From the NCBI GenBank assembly GCA_035691865.1, contig DASSIM010000120.1, positions 1-36,981 of the forward strand: a DNA stretch of 36,981 bases. Direction: 5' to 3'. The notes beneath the pieces are model-generated. The model saw nothing but the letters and a program-made list of their open reading frames with translations. It made no database searches and was not told where the DNA came from. Numbering within the stretch: position 1 is the first letter of the stretch; each line of letters begins with the position of its first letter. Positions 1-8,664 of this stretch are shown in pieces. The position numbers and the translations under genes were made by a program. This DNA is from Nitrosopolaris sp035691865. GTDB lineage: Archaea; Thermoproteota; Nitrososphaeria; Nitrososphaerales; Nitrososphaeraceae.

Positions 1-746
1 GTGAATTGTACCCATCACGATGTAGAATGTTATTTTTTGACGGAGGATAACAGATTGTCTTAGCAGAAGACATTAAATGATAAGCACTTCAGTACTATAG
101 AACTTTCCCGTGAGTTCTGTCTTAACACTGAAGTGTTAATAATTTGACAATAGTCGGAAAATCCTCTTCAAAGATTAGCAACCAGATTGAGAGCATATCT
201 GATGAATATGTTTCCTCTTGAGGTAAATATTGATATGCACATCGTTACGTCCTACAACGAACGTTTTTTTTAACGGCTCTTAATGCTTCATAATTATCAT
301 GACAAACAAACTATCTTCACTATCAATGCTTTTCATCCTCGATTCGGCTCCAGTGCAAACTCGCAAAGGCTGCAATTATTATATATAAAACATCTAACAT
401 ATTATACCCAATTACTACAACATGTTAGATACGAACTTCTAAGAAATGATTCTTCTTGTTATGGAATAAAGAAACAGGAGAATTATTTTATGCTAAAGTT
501 CCAGATATTATACGACATTGAATTCCATTTTCAATAATGGTTTGTCAAACCAGCGGCTTATCTATGCAGCGGCTATATGTAAAATCTGATTTTTACGAAG
601 CTTTTTAAGTCAATATTACTTAAAAATGATAATTCGTGGCGGTTTCAGCATACCATCATCATAATATTACAACCATCGAATCTGGGTTCGTATATATTAC
701 TGTGTGGATTAAAGAGAATAAAGGCAATGAATGGGTGATGTTATAA
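1..746. other. Gene-poor stretch with one hairpin
   Basis: I see no convincing gene here. An 84-codon open frame at 283-537 has AT-rich, low-complexity composition, no recognisable domain and no ribosome site, so I treat it as chance. The only structured element is the nested inverted repeat at 83-137, listed separately. A TATA-like run (gtatatatta, about 690-700) lies roughly 50 bases upstream of the zinc-ribbon gene at 747. Confidence 0.5.
83..137. repeat. Nested inverted repeat (two-step hairpin)
   Basis: CACTTCAGT (85-93) pairs perfectly with ACTGAAGTG (127-135). Inside it AGAACT (99-104) pairs with AGTTCT (113-118). The result is a long hairpin with an internal loop and an 8-base terminal loop. 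Its right half (113-132) recurs at 24786-24805 with one mismatch. It could be a small RNA, a processing site or a relic of a mobile sequence; the sequence does not decide. Confidence 0.5.
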
Positions 747-944
747 ATGCAATGTAAAAGCTGTAATACAACATTATATTATCATACTGCTGGCATGACG
801 TGCCGTAATTGCGGGCTGAGTGTTGATCATGAATTGTTGCTACAACAGAAATGTGTTTCATGTGAACACCTTCTTGAAGAGTCTGAAAAGACAACAGGCA
901 TTTGTGTATTCTGCCAATACGATATAGTGAAAGGCAGTAAATAA
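747..944 (+). CDS. Small double zinc-ribbon protein (65 aa)
   Basis: The protein has four CxxC pairs (C3/C6, C19/C22, C36/C39, C53/C56), spaced as two consecutive zinc ribbons that would each bind one zinc. Apart from the knuckles it is short, soluble and has no enzyme motif. Small zinc-ribbon proteins of this size are common in Nitrososphaerota and are usually annotated only as zinc ribbon or hypothetical; nucleic-acid or protein binding is the usual guess. The start is an ATG, and an overlapping antisense frame is a shadow. A hairpin downstream (GGACTAT 1046-1052 with ATAGTCC 1062-1068) may mark the transcript end. Function is unknown. Confidence 0.7.
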   Translation: MQCKSCNTTLYYHTAGMTCRNCGLSVDHELLLQQKCVSCEHLLEESEKTTGICVFCQYDIVKGSK

Positions 945-1128
945 TAACTTCAAGCTCGATAGCCATGTAAATTATCGATATACCTGTTTTGTTATTTCTT
1001 GTTTATAAGAAAAGTAGATGATGAAAAGCTCTTTTGTTTTGCCTTGGACTATCTTTACCGCATAGTCCTGTCAATCAACTAAATAGCAATACTGGAATGA
1101 GGGATTGAGGCATACACCAACGATAGAA

Positions 1129-1311
1129 TCACCGCCGACTAGCCTTCTTATTTACCTTGAATAAGTGCGCCGAAGATTCGTTGAACTTCGTAATATCCTC
1201 TCCAGTAAAATAACGGTTTTGTAGCCAACAAACGGCATTATCTACTTGCCACTTCGTTTCCATAGCATCTGAGCCGTCATCTTTGACATGTGGCTTTAGC
1301 CTCTTGGTCAT
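1129..1311 (-). CDS. Hypothetical small protein (60 aa)
   Basis: I placed the start at the ATG at 1311 rather than at the longer open frame from 1431. A purine-rich stretch (ggagaggaaagg) lies just upstream of this ATG, and the extra N-terminal 40 residues look like translated AT-rich spacer. The product is charged and soluble, with a WQVDNAVCWLQNRYFTGEDI segment that looks like a compact helical domain. No catalytic or metal-binding motif is visible. I do not recognise the family. The composition is protein-like, but coding status is moderate only. Confidence 0.42.
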   Translation of the reverse strand: MTKRLKPHVKDDGSDAMETKWQVDNAVCWLQNRYFTGEDITKFNESSAHLFKVNKKASRR

Positions 1312-2066
1312 CGTTTTCCTTTCCTCTCCTGTTAGTAAGTAAATGTATGTACTAATTAAGGTGGTAAGTGATGAACGGGTTAAGGTGTAAGAGAGGATTA
1401 AGGACGAGGCAAAAATATACCTACTTATCATATTTTTTTAGATCCTCGAAAGAGTTTAGTGAATGATCTATAATAATCATAAATGTGGGATATTCTGTGT
1501 TTTCTAGTAGAAAAAACGTAATTCTATGTCACAAGATAAATTCATGAACAGAACGTGAAGTGGGTTACTTATATGAATAACTTAATTAGAGCTTTATATG
1601 AGCAGGAAACATCGGACAACTGTTAGCTGTAAGAGATTCATGTTGGGTCAAAGTTCCTCTCCTGGAATTTTCATTAATCTTTTGTAGGCACCAGCTATCA
1701 ATCAGTTATCATAACTTAGGTTCGGGATTTGGTTAGATCCTCGGTATTTATTAAAGAATGGTTACCACTAAGCATAGTGGGAGCATTATCACTCAATGTG
1801 TCTATGTGAGAAATGATAGTGGCAATTGCTCTTGTCGGAGTCTTGATATTCAGTGGATTTTTTCTGTGATCATTCTGGAAGGGAGAACGAGAAGAAGGAT
1901 TTTGACCTGAGAAGCATCCAAAAAATGATACTGTGCTTAGGCTCAACCACCCACTTGTATGCAAATGTACTATATTATCGAGTTTTTTTCAGCAACCATG
2001 GCGAGATTCGAGTTCATACGGTCATTACATCGTATATATTTAACCAATTAGAAGAGTGAATACACA
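1312..2066. other. Spacer with a possible decayed membrane-protein frame
   Basis: No intact gene is evident. Reading + strand from about 1719, one frame gives a protein-like stretch with a membrane helix (EMIVAIALVGVLIFSGFFL), interrupted by stops before and after the helix. This may be a dead gene or chance. Open frames at 1716-1964 (minus) and 1853-2059 (plus) overlap it and show no domain. Confidence 0.3.
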
Positions 2067-3077
2067 TTGTCTACAGAACTAAAAAAACTCCTTCAAACCA
2101 CATTTTGGTTTTTGAGGCGAAATGATTCGGATATGATCAATTATTATAATTTTTTGGCACCATATTTTCTACGTGCAACTGGGAATAATATGTTAAATTT
2201 TGGCTACTGGACAGATACCACCCAAAATCCTATGGAAGCACAAAATGAATTATGCAAATTAGTTGGAAAGGTTGCAGAATTGGACTTGGCGAAGAATTTG
2301 GTAGACATAGGAAGCGGATTCTCAGAACCAGCAATTCTTTGGAAATCAGCTCATAGTTCGTTAAATATAGTCTGTGTGAATATTAATTTTTTGCAACAAA
2401 AAGTTGCTTCAGAGTTGATGAGGCATAGAAGTAAGAATAATATTGTAAATTCTAAAATATCTCAACAATCACTATTGTCATCATCCCATGACAACAACCT
2501 TACTAATACTATCGAGATTATTTCGCTAGTGAATGCTACCGCCAAAATCTTACCATTTAGAGATAAATGCATGGATCGAATAATTGCTTTAGAATCTGCA
2601 CAACACTTCAAACCATTGCTGCAATTTATCCAAGAATCAAGGAGAATTTTAGAATATGGTGGCCTACTAGTTATTGCCATACCTGTTATGAATCTATCCA
2701 AATACTATTCAGTATTAACACCAACGATACAGGAGGTCATGAACCTTGGAATCCTTTCATTAATGTGGGCATCAGAGCATTATGAATTGAAAAATATAGA
2801 ATCGATGATCAACAAAGTAGGATTTGAAATTATTGATATTCATTGCATAGGGTCTCATGTTTACGAGCCATTGGCAAATTACTATATACAAAATAGAACG
2901 GTGATCAAAAACTTGATGTTGAAAGACGGGATCTCTACAGTATTATCATCTTATTTTCTTAATTTATCTTATGACTTATTTGAAAAAATTGTCTATAAAT
3001 CAGCATTGAAATTGAAAGCAGCGTATCAAGAAGGGATTATAGATTATGTTCTCATAAAGGCAAGGTTGGTACAGTAA
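2067..3077 (+). CDS. Class I SAM-dependent methyltransferase
   Basis: The 336-residue product carries a Rossmann methyltransferase core. Motif I is VDIGSGFSEPA, near residues 78-88. An acidic/hydrophobic segment follows, then a post-II region with the pattern A-(x)-ILPFRDKCMDRIIALESAQHF, and then RILEYGGLLVIAIP, the usual motif III glycine turn. The front part (LNFGYWTDTT-NPMEAQNELC) resembles small-molecule and tocopherol/sterol-type C- or O-methyltransferases (Methyltransf_11/25). The substrate cannot be read from the sequence. The C-terminal third is a helical cap without known motifs. The start is TTG at 2067; an in-frame TAG lies at 2049-2051 and there is no better start between. The gene stands alone, with long spacers on both sides. 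Confidence 0.82.
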   Translation: MSTELKKLLQTTFWFLRRNDSDMINYYNFLAPYFLRATGNNMLNFGYWTDTTQNPMEAQNELCKLVGKVAELDLAKNLVDIGSGFSEPAILWKSAHSSLNIVCVNINFLQQKVASELMRHRSKNNIVNSKISQQSLLSSSHDNNLTNTIEIISLVNATAKILPFRDKCMDRIIALESAQHFKPLLQFIQESRRILEYGGLLVIAIPVMNLSKYYSVLTPTIQEVMNLGILSLMWASEHYELKNIESMINKVGFEIIDIHCIGSHVYEPLANYYIQNRTVIKNLMLKDGISTVLSSYFLNLSYDLFEKIVYKSALKLKAAYQEGIIDYVLIKARLVQ

Positions 3078-4044
3078 TACTTTCGTTGCTGGAACGATAA
3101 ACTGTCAGGGCAACGACGAACCTTAATTGATGATATTGAGATATCAATATGTGTATCACTTGCGAACTAATTTTTTTTGCTTGTCCGTTGACGCTTCTAG
3201 GGGGGCTATCAAGTGAGTATCCAGTACAACAATTGATACTTGAAATCGGATATTCTCTCTAAAAAGCGATTATATCTGAACGAGAACCTCTATTTTACAA
3301 GTCTAAGAAAAGTGACACGTGTTGGCCACGACTGGTGTTTGTGTAGTACAACTGTCTAAATATCATTTACTTCTACAACAGGTGTTTTTACAGATCTTGT
3401 AACATTTGTTAGAGAATCGTACCTAATACTATATTATGCTCGCCGCTTCTCCTTTATTGACACACTTTTGGTAAACAGCGGGAACCCTAAGAAAAAAGCT
3501 AAATCGCTCTCTAATACCAAAAGAGATAAGACAGAATCGGAAGTTTACGACTATTTTTTGTCAACAGAATTATGCACCGAAGATGAAGCATAACAGATTT
3601 TAACATAAATATAACCTCAGATAAATAAAGACTTTTGCTTATCAGCAATTTACATTTTAACAATCTTCAATTTTATAAAAAGCATATAACTCGAATGTCA
3701 GCTAACGAATACCAATGTCTAGAATATTTTTATTACAAAGTGTATATAATAGGCCATTTTGGAAAGTCCTTACTGATCCAAAAAGTAGCTTTTTACTAGA
3801 AGTGATAGAAATATTCTGTTTGGAATTGTGATGGTAGGTGAATGCTTGCTGCAATCAGTCGTATGTTTTAGTGTTTTTTTCAAGTAAATTCAAACTCCAT
3901 TGTGTTAGCAAGGATGTCCCTTGTTATCAAAAATTGAAATAAATCCACTTCTTATATACAGTTTTTGGGTAAGAGAACAAGATCAGCAGGAAATATTATT
4001 CCATATATTAATAGAAATTCTAATCTAAATGAAGAAAAAGAAAG
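3078..4044. other. Long spacer (about 970 bp)
   Basis: No supported gene is present. The best candidate is a 41-codon frame from TTG 3468 to TAA 3593, lysine-rich then acidic (ending ELCTEDEA), without a ribosome site or a domain. The rest is AT-rich with many stops in all frames. I see no repeats or RNA fold worth listing. Confidence 0.4.
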
Positions 4045-5070
4045 ATGATGAGTAGAGAATACGAGAAATTGAAACTAACCTTTAGAAATGCACCACATCA
4101 TCTATATCCCCTCATAGAGAACAAAGAATGTCCTGCATCGTCACTTAAGCTATTTGGATATCCTCTGATTGTTAGAAATATAATGATGGCTCAAAAATTT
4201 ATGAGTGTTGATACAATTTGTTTGCCTGATGAATTTTCGGATGCTTCGAGATTAATTCAAGATTATTTTCCAACGATTAATCTAAATGAATTTTGTGATG
4301 ATAATCAGGGATTTGAAAAATATGCCAGCACCATCAGTGCACCTGCTCCTCTTAATTATCATCTTGCTACGCCGGTCCTAGGTCAACATAGCAATTTTGA
4401 AATACCTATAAATTCGCTAATCCACAATTCTTCTTATTCTTGTTTGTCTCATACTGTTAATCACAATAATGATAGCAATAATGATCTTGTTGTTGACGTT
4501 CTTACTTATCCCTGGGATTTTCTGAAAGCAGTTCAAGATGTTTTACACAATGAAATAACACATACTGTAATATCCCCAATGGCAACAGTAGCTAAATCAA
4601 GTATTATTAATGGACCATGCATAATAGAAGATGATGTCATAATAGATGATTTTTGCAAGATTGTAGGTCCTCTCTATATTGGGAGTGGCAGTTTCATTGG
4701 TATGAGTTCTCTTATAAGAAAATCTATGATGGGTATCAATACAAGAATTGGATTTAATTGCGAAGTCGCTAAGACATATTTTGAAGGTCATGACAGAATT
4801 GCACATCAAAATGTAATACTGGATAGCATAATTGGCAGAAATGTTTGGTTTGGCGGATATTCGGGAACAGCCAATGTTTTACTTGATCGAAAAAACGTAA
4901 GATATCGAATTGATGATAATTTGGTAGATACTGGAACCGACCACTTTGGAGCAGTAGTTGGTAATAATTGTACTGTCGGGGCTTCTGTTATTATATTACC
5001 CGGCAGACAAGTTCAGCCAAATACTATAATTCAAGCTGGAACTATTGTTGGGAAGAAGGTTACTCAATGA
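4045..5070 (+). CDS. Left-handed beta-helix acyltransferase, GlmU-like
   Basis: Residues from about 175 to the end form hexapeptide-repeat turns (e.g. SSIINGPCIIEDDVIIDDFCKI, then GPLYIGSGSFIG, NNCTVGASVIILPGRQV, NTIIQAGTIVGKKV), the fold of LbH acetyltransferases. In archaeal GlmU/Sat relatives this domain acetylates a sugar-1-phosphate amine. The N-terminal half (about 1-140) is shorter than the usual nucleotidyltransferase domain and lacks the GGxGTRL pyrophosphorylase loop, although its SLKLFGYPLIVRNIMMA segment recalls the LxNxPMI region of that fold. I infer an acetyltransferase whose nucleotidyltransferase half has degenerated. It would act in sugar-nucleotide or surface-glycan synthesis. 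The start is the first of two ATGs, after a purine-rich stretch. Confidence 0.75.
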   Translation: MMSREYEKLKLTFRNAPHHLYPLIENKECPASSLKLFGYPLIVRNIMMAQKFMSVDTICLPDEFSDASRLIQDYFPTINLNEFCDDNQGFEKYASTISAPAPLNYHLATPVLGQHSNFEIPINSLIHNSSYSCLSHTVNHNNDSNNDLVVDVLTYPWDFLKAVQDVLHNEITHTVISPMATVAKSSIINGPCIIEDDVIIDDFCKIVGPLYIGSGSFIGMSSLIRKSMMGINTRIGFNCEVAKTYFEGHDRIAHQNVILDSIIGRNVWFGGYSGTANVLLDRKNVRYRIDDNLVDTGTDHFGAVVGNNCTVGASVIILPGRQVQPNTIIQAGTIVGKKVTQ

Positions 5071-5090
5071 AAGGAGTAATTGATGAAATG

Positions 5091-5206
5091 AGGGCAATCT
5101 AGTGGTGCCGAATTCTACATTCACCTTCGAAGTCTAAAATTGAAGGACTTGGAGCGACAGAAACAAGTCGCACGAAGGTTGCCCTGATTTCTGCTCGCTC
5201 GCAGGG
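5091..5206 (+). ncRNA. Candidate structured RNA downstream of the LbH gene
   Basis: The segment folds into a multi-branch shape using only perfect helices. AGGGCA (5091-5096) pairs with TGCCCT (5180-5185). ACCTTCG (5123-5129) pairs with CGAAGGT (5173-5179) and stacks directly on the first helix. Inside sit AAGTC/GACTT (5130-5134/5146-5150) and GCGAC/GTCGC (5154-5158/5167-5171). The 3' strand can pair instead with CAGGG (CCCTG 5182-5186 with 5202-5206), so two exclusive folds exist. It begins 20 bases after the preceding stop codon, so it is either a 3' UTR element or an independent RNA. I could not match it to RNase P RNA, SRP RNA or a tRNA. The strand is assumed from the upstream gene. Confidence 0.4.
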
Positions 5207-5565
5207 TCATAATATGAAACGATCAAAAGGGGGATCATCATATGGAGACATGTGTGACAGTTCTTCAGCAAATTACATTTGCGAGGGCAAGTGCATGACT
5301 CCGCTCTCTATAGTACAACAAAAATTTCACGTTATAAATTAGGAGAGCAACCGCCACTTGTAGAGTCCCAGCAAGAGTACCAAAATATGCAAAACAGTGG
5401 TCGAAATTATTTCTATCAAATTAGCGCTCGGCTTAGGCGTGGTCAAACTAGGGAGTTTGGCAAGAAATCGACTAATGTCGAGGTAGTGTAAAGTATGATT
5501 TGCTAAAGGGGGAGGGGAAAGTTGAGCATATGATATATCTTTGTCAGTCCTAATATTTTATTTAG

Positions 5566-5724
5566 TTAATCTTTCTTTTTCCTTTCTCCCCTTCCCGAAT
5601 GAGCCTTCTTATCATGGACGCTTAACCTCTCTTTATCATCAAATTCCATAGTACAGTGCTTACATTTAGCAATAGTTTTGCTACCATTGTCCTTTGTTTT
5701 CTCTTTTTTATTGAGGAAAAACAT
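5566..5724 (-). CDS. Single-finger C2H2 zinc-finger microprotein (52 aa)
   Basis: Translation of the minus strand from the ATG at 5724 gives a 52-residue basic protein with one canonical C2H2 finger. The spacing is CKHC, 12 residues, H, four residues, H (C-x2-C-x12-H-x4-H), with the conserved aromatic F and hydrophobic L in the finger core. Lysine-rich tails flank it (start MFFLNKKEKTK, end ERKKKD). Such single-finger proteins probably bind nucleic acid or protein; no target is known. Three such genes lie in this window (also 10504-10629 and 31092-31259), all on the minus strand and all shorter than usual gene-calling cut-offs. Confidence 0.72.
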   Translation of the reverse strand: MFFLNKKEKTKDNGSKTIAKCKHCTMEFDDKERLSVHDKKAHSGRGERKKKD

Positions 5725-6062
5725 ATTCAGTGGGGTCTCCCGCGGTACCCATATTCAAAGCTTCATCTATTAGACATTATCCATGTTTAAATGTAGTCCT
5801 AAATAATAAATTGAAACATTATTTATATATCATGCTTTAATTTGTTGAATTTTGAAAATATTTTGGAACATTCTGAAAATCCAGGAAAGTCAAATTCTCA
5901 AGTTACAGGAGGGAACTAGTTTAGTTGATATATTTTATCTATTCAGCACAAACATGTAACACTTGATATGTACTTATGTTTAGATAATATTGTTTTCATC
6001 GTTCCGGGACTATATACGAATCTTTTAATACACTCATCGCATTACACGTTTCATGGTAGAGC
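5725..6062. other. AT-rich spacer
   Basis: No gene is visible between the divergent C2H2 microprotein and the zinc/membrane protein. It should hold both promoters. Confidence 0.45.
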
Positions 6063-6458
6063 ATGAAAACTCAATGTGCTATTTGCGGATCAAAGTTCGC
6101 AATTAGGCAGTGTTATTTTTGTCAAAGCAAAATTTGTACGTCGTGTATCGTCCCAGAAGATGTCACTGGTAATTCTACTACTACAAAATGCATCACATGC
6201 GATCGAAGAAAAATAAATAAAATTAGCATAGTTTCAGTTCTAAATCGAAATAAGGTTATTCTAGGTGTGCTGGCTGGTTTCTGGATATATACAGTTTTTC
6301 CACTACCTTTTTTACAGCTTTTTGGAATCAAAATTGATCCAACATCGTTTCAGCCTATTCTGATCGCAACCGCAGTTATGACCATTCCATTCATATTCAT
6401 GTTTGTTGCTTGGCAGAAAAGATCGCCAAACAACAGTCAATCTACAACCAGTAAATAG
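6063..6458 (+). CDS. Cross-brace zinc-finger protein with two membrane helices
   Basis: The first 46 residues hold eight cysteines as four CxxC pairs (C5/C8, C17/C20, C25/C28, C43/C46). This is the spacing of a binuclear cross-brace (B-box/FYVE/RING-like) zinc domain. A basic linker follows, then two hydrophobic helices (about 66-86 and 98-117) with a short loop, so the zinc domain probably faces the cytoplasm from the membrane. The tail is Ser/Asn/Thr-rich. No enzyme motif is visible. RING-like domains can mediate ubiquitin-like transfer, but the sequence gives no support for that here; protein binding at the membrane is the safer reading. The gene stands alone. Confidence 0.72.
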   Translation: MKTQCAICGSKFAIRQCYFCQSKICTSCIVPEDVTGNSTTTKCITCDRRKINKISIVSVLNRNKVILGVLAGFWIYTVFPLPFLQLFGIKIDPTSFQPILIATAVMTIPFIFMFVAWQKRSPNNSQSTTSK

Positions 6459-6460
6459 TG

Positions 6461-6485
6461 TCAAATTATCAAATTATCAAATTAT
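6461..6485. repeat. Short tandem repeat, three 8-bp units
   Basis: The unit tcaaatta is repeated three times in tandem directly behind the stop codon of the zinc/membrane gene. This is a simple AT-rich repeat with no obvious role. Confidence 0.6.
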
Positions 6486-6628
6486 ATAAAAGCTCACTTG
6501 GTGTTGCTTCTTTTTCAATCGACGACGATACGATCTTTAATCTCGCATATAATCTCCCCTTCCTATAACACCAACAACTAAATCTAATGATTATATAGTG
6601 TTATATGCCTAGTTATTGGGAAGATAAT

Positions 6629-6721
6629 ATGAAGTTAACACGTGAACATTTTTTTATATTGGCCGTAATTGTGGCAACATTAATTATAATTGAAGTGTCG
6701 CCTTATCTAATACCCCACTGA
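6629..6721 (+). CDS. Single-helix membrane microprotein (30 aa)
   Basis: ATG at 6629 opens a 30-residue frame made of a short charged head (MKLTREH), one hydrophobic helix (FFILAVIVATLIIIEV) and a short tail ending PH. It follows a TATA-like stretch (attatatagtg, about 6590-6600) at a distance suitable for a leaderless transcript. The clean head-helix-tail layout suggests a true small membrane protein, but no homologue is known to me and such frames can arise by chance in AT-rich DNA. Confidence 0.4.
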   Translation: MKLTREHFFILAVIVATLIIIEVSPYLIPH

Positions 6722-7316
6722 CCTAGCCTCGATTGTTTTCAATATTTACTACGAATTCTCCTCGAGGCACAGGGCAATATACAGTAACGGAGCTACATTT
6801 AGCTTCAGTGCTGGGTCGTTAATTATTTTTCCAGTACCCGGTATGCCGATGGTGAGGGTTTGAAGCCTTATAACAGTTCATTCCATTATGGCAAATCGTA
6901 GGCAGCTGTTACTATCAAATCAAATGCGTCTTACGCATGTGCACTCGATTATGTTAAGTGTCAGAGTCCAAATCGTCGAGGTTGCACAAAGGAGGTACTC
7001 ACAAGAAGTTTGCCATCCTGTGTCAAATAAATTCCAAGCTGCTCGAAGCAGGTTAGCCAGATCTATCCGCATTGCTTGCTTTTGAATGAGTATATCAATA
7101 TGGCATTAAGCAGAGTGGAAGACATTCTATACAAATAAATTGAATTCATTGAATTTATTATATAAATTGTTATCCGCATTAATTATTTTCTGGGGATCTT
7201 CGTCGCCTAGGCGACGACTAGGGTAGATGTTTGACCTTTGCCAGTATGAACACTATATCATCGACCTTGTGTGAGGCTGATCGAGTTCAAGATGTCTGCT
7301 CCTCTAGATCAATTTC
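6722..7316. other. Spacer with one GC-rich palindrome
   Basis: No supported gene. An open frame at 6888-7085 (plus) and another on the opposite strand have no recognisable domain. The 18-bp palindrome at 7200-7217 is listed separately. Confidence 0.45.
7200..7217. promoter_or_regulatory. Perfect 18-bp GC-rich palindrome
   Basis: TCGTCGCCTAGGCGACGA is its own reverse complement over all 18 bases and stands out in AT-rich spacer, 100 bases upstream of the cyclase-receiver gene. A dimeric regulator site or a cruciform/terminator stem are both possible. Confidence 0.5.
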
Positions 7317-8465
7317 GTGAAACAGGAGTTCAATCGCTTAAATAACACTAGCTCCTTCTTGTTGTTGAAGGAAATGCCAGCAGCAAATGAATCTCCCACT
7401 AATCCTTCAGATCAATCTAGTAATGCTGCTGTGACTGATGAAGTATCTTTCATTAGATCGCAAAATTGTTGTGTTTGTTTTGTTGATATAGTCGAGTCTA
7501 CAAAAATTACTTCAAGTATCAATAATCCAGACAAAGTTAGGAAATACTATGGGATTTTCCTTAACACGATGGCGGCAATAGCGAAAAACTTTGGAGCCAG
7601 AGTAATAAAAAATGTTGGCGATTGTTTGATCTTTTATTATCCTAAAACATCGGATTCTTCTAACAAGTCTTCGTTTACAGACGTGATCGAATGTTGTATA
7701 ACGATGATAGAAGCTCGTGATACAATTAACGAAAAGTTGCATGAAGAAGGATTACCCTCTCTTAGCTATAGAATCAGCGCTGATTATGGTAGAGTAGAAG
7801 TTGCTAGATCAACTACATCTCAAAGCGATGATTTGTTCGGTCCCACTATGAACATGTGTGCAAAGATAAATTCGAAAGCATCACCAAATGGGTTAGTGAT
7901 AGGTGAAGGCTTGCATAATGTCATACGATCCTTCTCTTTGCTTACTTCCATTGGAGAAAAACGTTACCGTTTCGAGGAGATTTTAAGATCGGAAGACCAG
8001 CAAGAGGGATTTAACAGTTATCCTGTATTCTGTTTGCAACGTGATGATAGGAGTACTTTTAGCCAGTCTGAGAGCAAACAAGATGTAAAACAGACTCCAA
8101 CTATATTGTTAGTTGACGACGAAGAAGACATTCTCTATACCTTCAAGACAGGCTTAGCTTCTGAAGGCTTTAATGTTGAAGCATTTGCTGATCCTATGGA
8201 AGCATTGACACACTTTGTGACGGTAAATCCGTCTCACTATGATTTGGCTATTTTAGATATAAGAATGCCTGGTCTAAACGGATTACAGCTATATTACAGA
8301 TTGAAGGCAATTAACAGAAATATCAAGATTCTCTTTGTATCTGCATTAGATGCAGTACCGGAGCTTTTAAGCATATTACCTGATGTAAAGACCTCAGATG
8401 ATATTATAAAAAAACCTATTACGATTGGTAATTTTGTAAGTGCTGTAAACACAGCTCTTGCTTAG
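7317..8465 (+). CDS. Class III nucleotide cyclase fused to a C-terminal receiver domain
   Basis: Residues about 48-200 form a class III adenylate/guanylate cyclase domain. The first metal Asp is D57 in FVDIVEST, the second D102 in NVGDCLIFYY, and the late motif is MNMCAKINSKA. There the transition-state Asn (N179) is present but the usual Arg is Lys (K183). Residues about 262-380 are a CheY-like receiver: acidic pair D267/D268, phospho-acceptor D314 in LDIRMPG, S342 and K366. Receiver domains usually precede their output, so the cyclase-then-receiver order is unusual, although I believe similar fusions occur in Nitrososphaerota. It probably turns histidine-kinase phosphorylation into a cyclic-nucleotide signal, or is a degenerate sensor. 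No partner kinase is adjacent. Start is GTG 7317; ATG 7374 is an alternative. Confidence 0.85.
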   Translation: MKQEFNRLNNTSSFLLLKEMPAANESPTNPSDQSSNAAVTDEVSFIRSQNCCVCFVDIVESTKITSSINNPDKVRKYYGIFLNTMAAIAKNFGARVIKNVGDCLIFYYPKTSDSSNKSSFTDVIECCITMIEARDTINEKLHEEGLPSLSYRISADYGRVEVARSTTSQSDDLFGPTMNMCAKINSKASPNGLVIGEGLHNVIRSFSLLTSIGEKRYRFEEILRSEDQQEGFNSYPVFCLQRDDRSTFSQSESKQDVKQTPTILLVDDEEDILYTFKTGLASEGFNVEAFADPMEALTHFVTVNPSHYDLAILDIRMPGLNGLQLYYRLKAINRNIKILFVSALDAVPELLSILPDVKTSDDIIKKPITIGNFVSAVNTALA

Positions 8466-8664
8466 GATTAAAGTCAAGAACGGTTAATTATCGAGTTGTT
8501 GTTTTTAGCAATAAGATGGGATTTATAATTAGTTGGTTCTCCCAACCACGTGCGGTTGATCATCAGCATGATATAAAATTGCACCTTAGCAAACTAACAT
8601 GATTTATGTTAGTCCTTTTGATCTCGATCGTGTGGAAGACGAGCAACTTGTCAACAAGTGGTAA

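Noticed and set aside
283..537. 84-codon plus-strand frame
   Set aside because: AT-rich, low-complexity sequence, no ribosome site, no domain and no neighbour context.
1716..2059. Overlapping plus and minus frames before the methyltransferase
   Set aside because: Neither has a recognisable domain; a stop-interrupted third frame looks as protein-like, so coding cannot be assigned.
5091..5206. Structured segment as RNase P RNA or SRP RNA
   Set aside because: The acagaaac string and hairpins looked suggestive, but the conserved P4 regions and S-domain motifs are missing and the length is far too short.
5279..5491. 70-codon frame behind the structured RNA
   Set aside because: No motif, no start signal, polar low-information composition; another frame of the same stretch looks equally plausible.
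6888..7085. 65-codon plus frame
   Set aside because: Arg/Ser/Gln-rich translation without pattern, with an equally open frame on the other strand.
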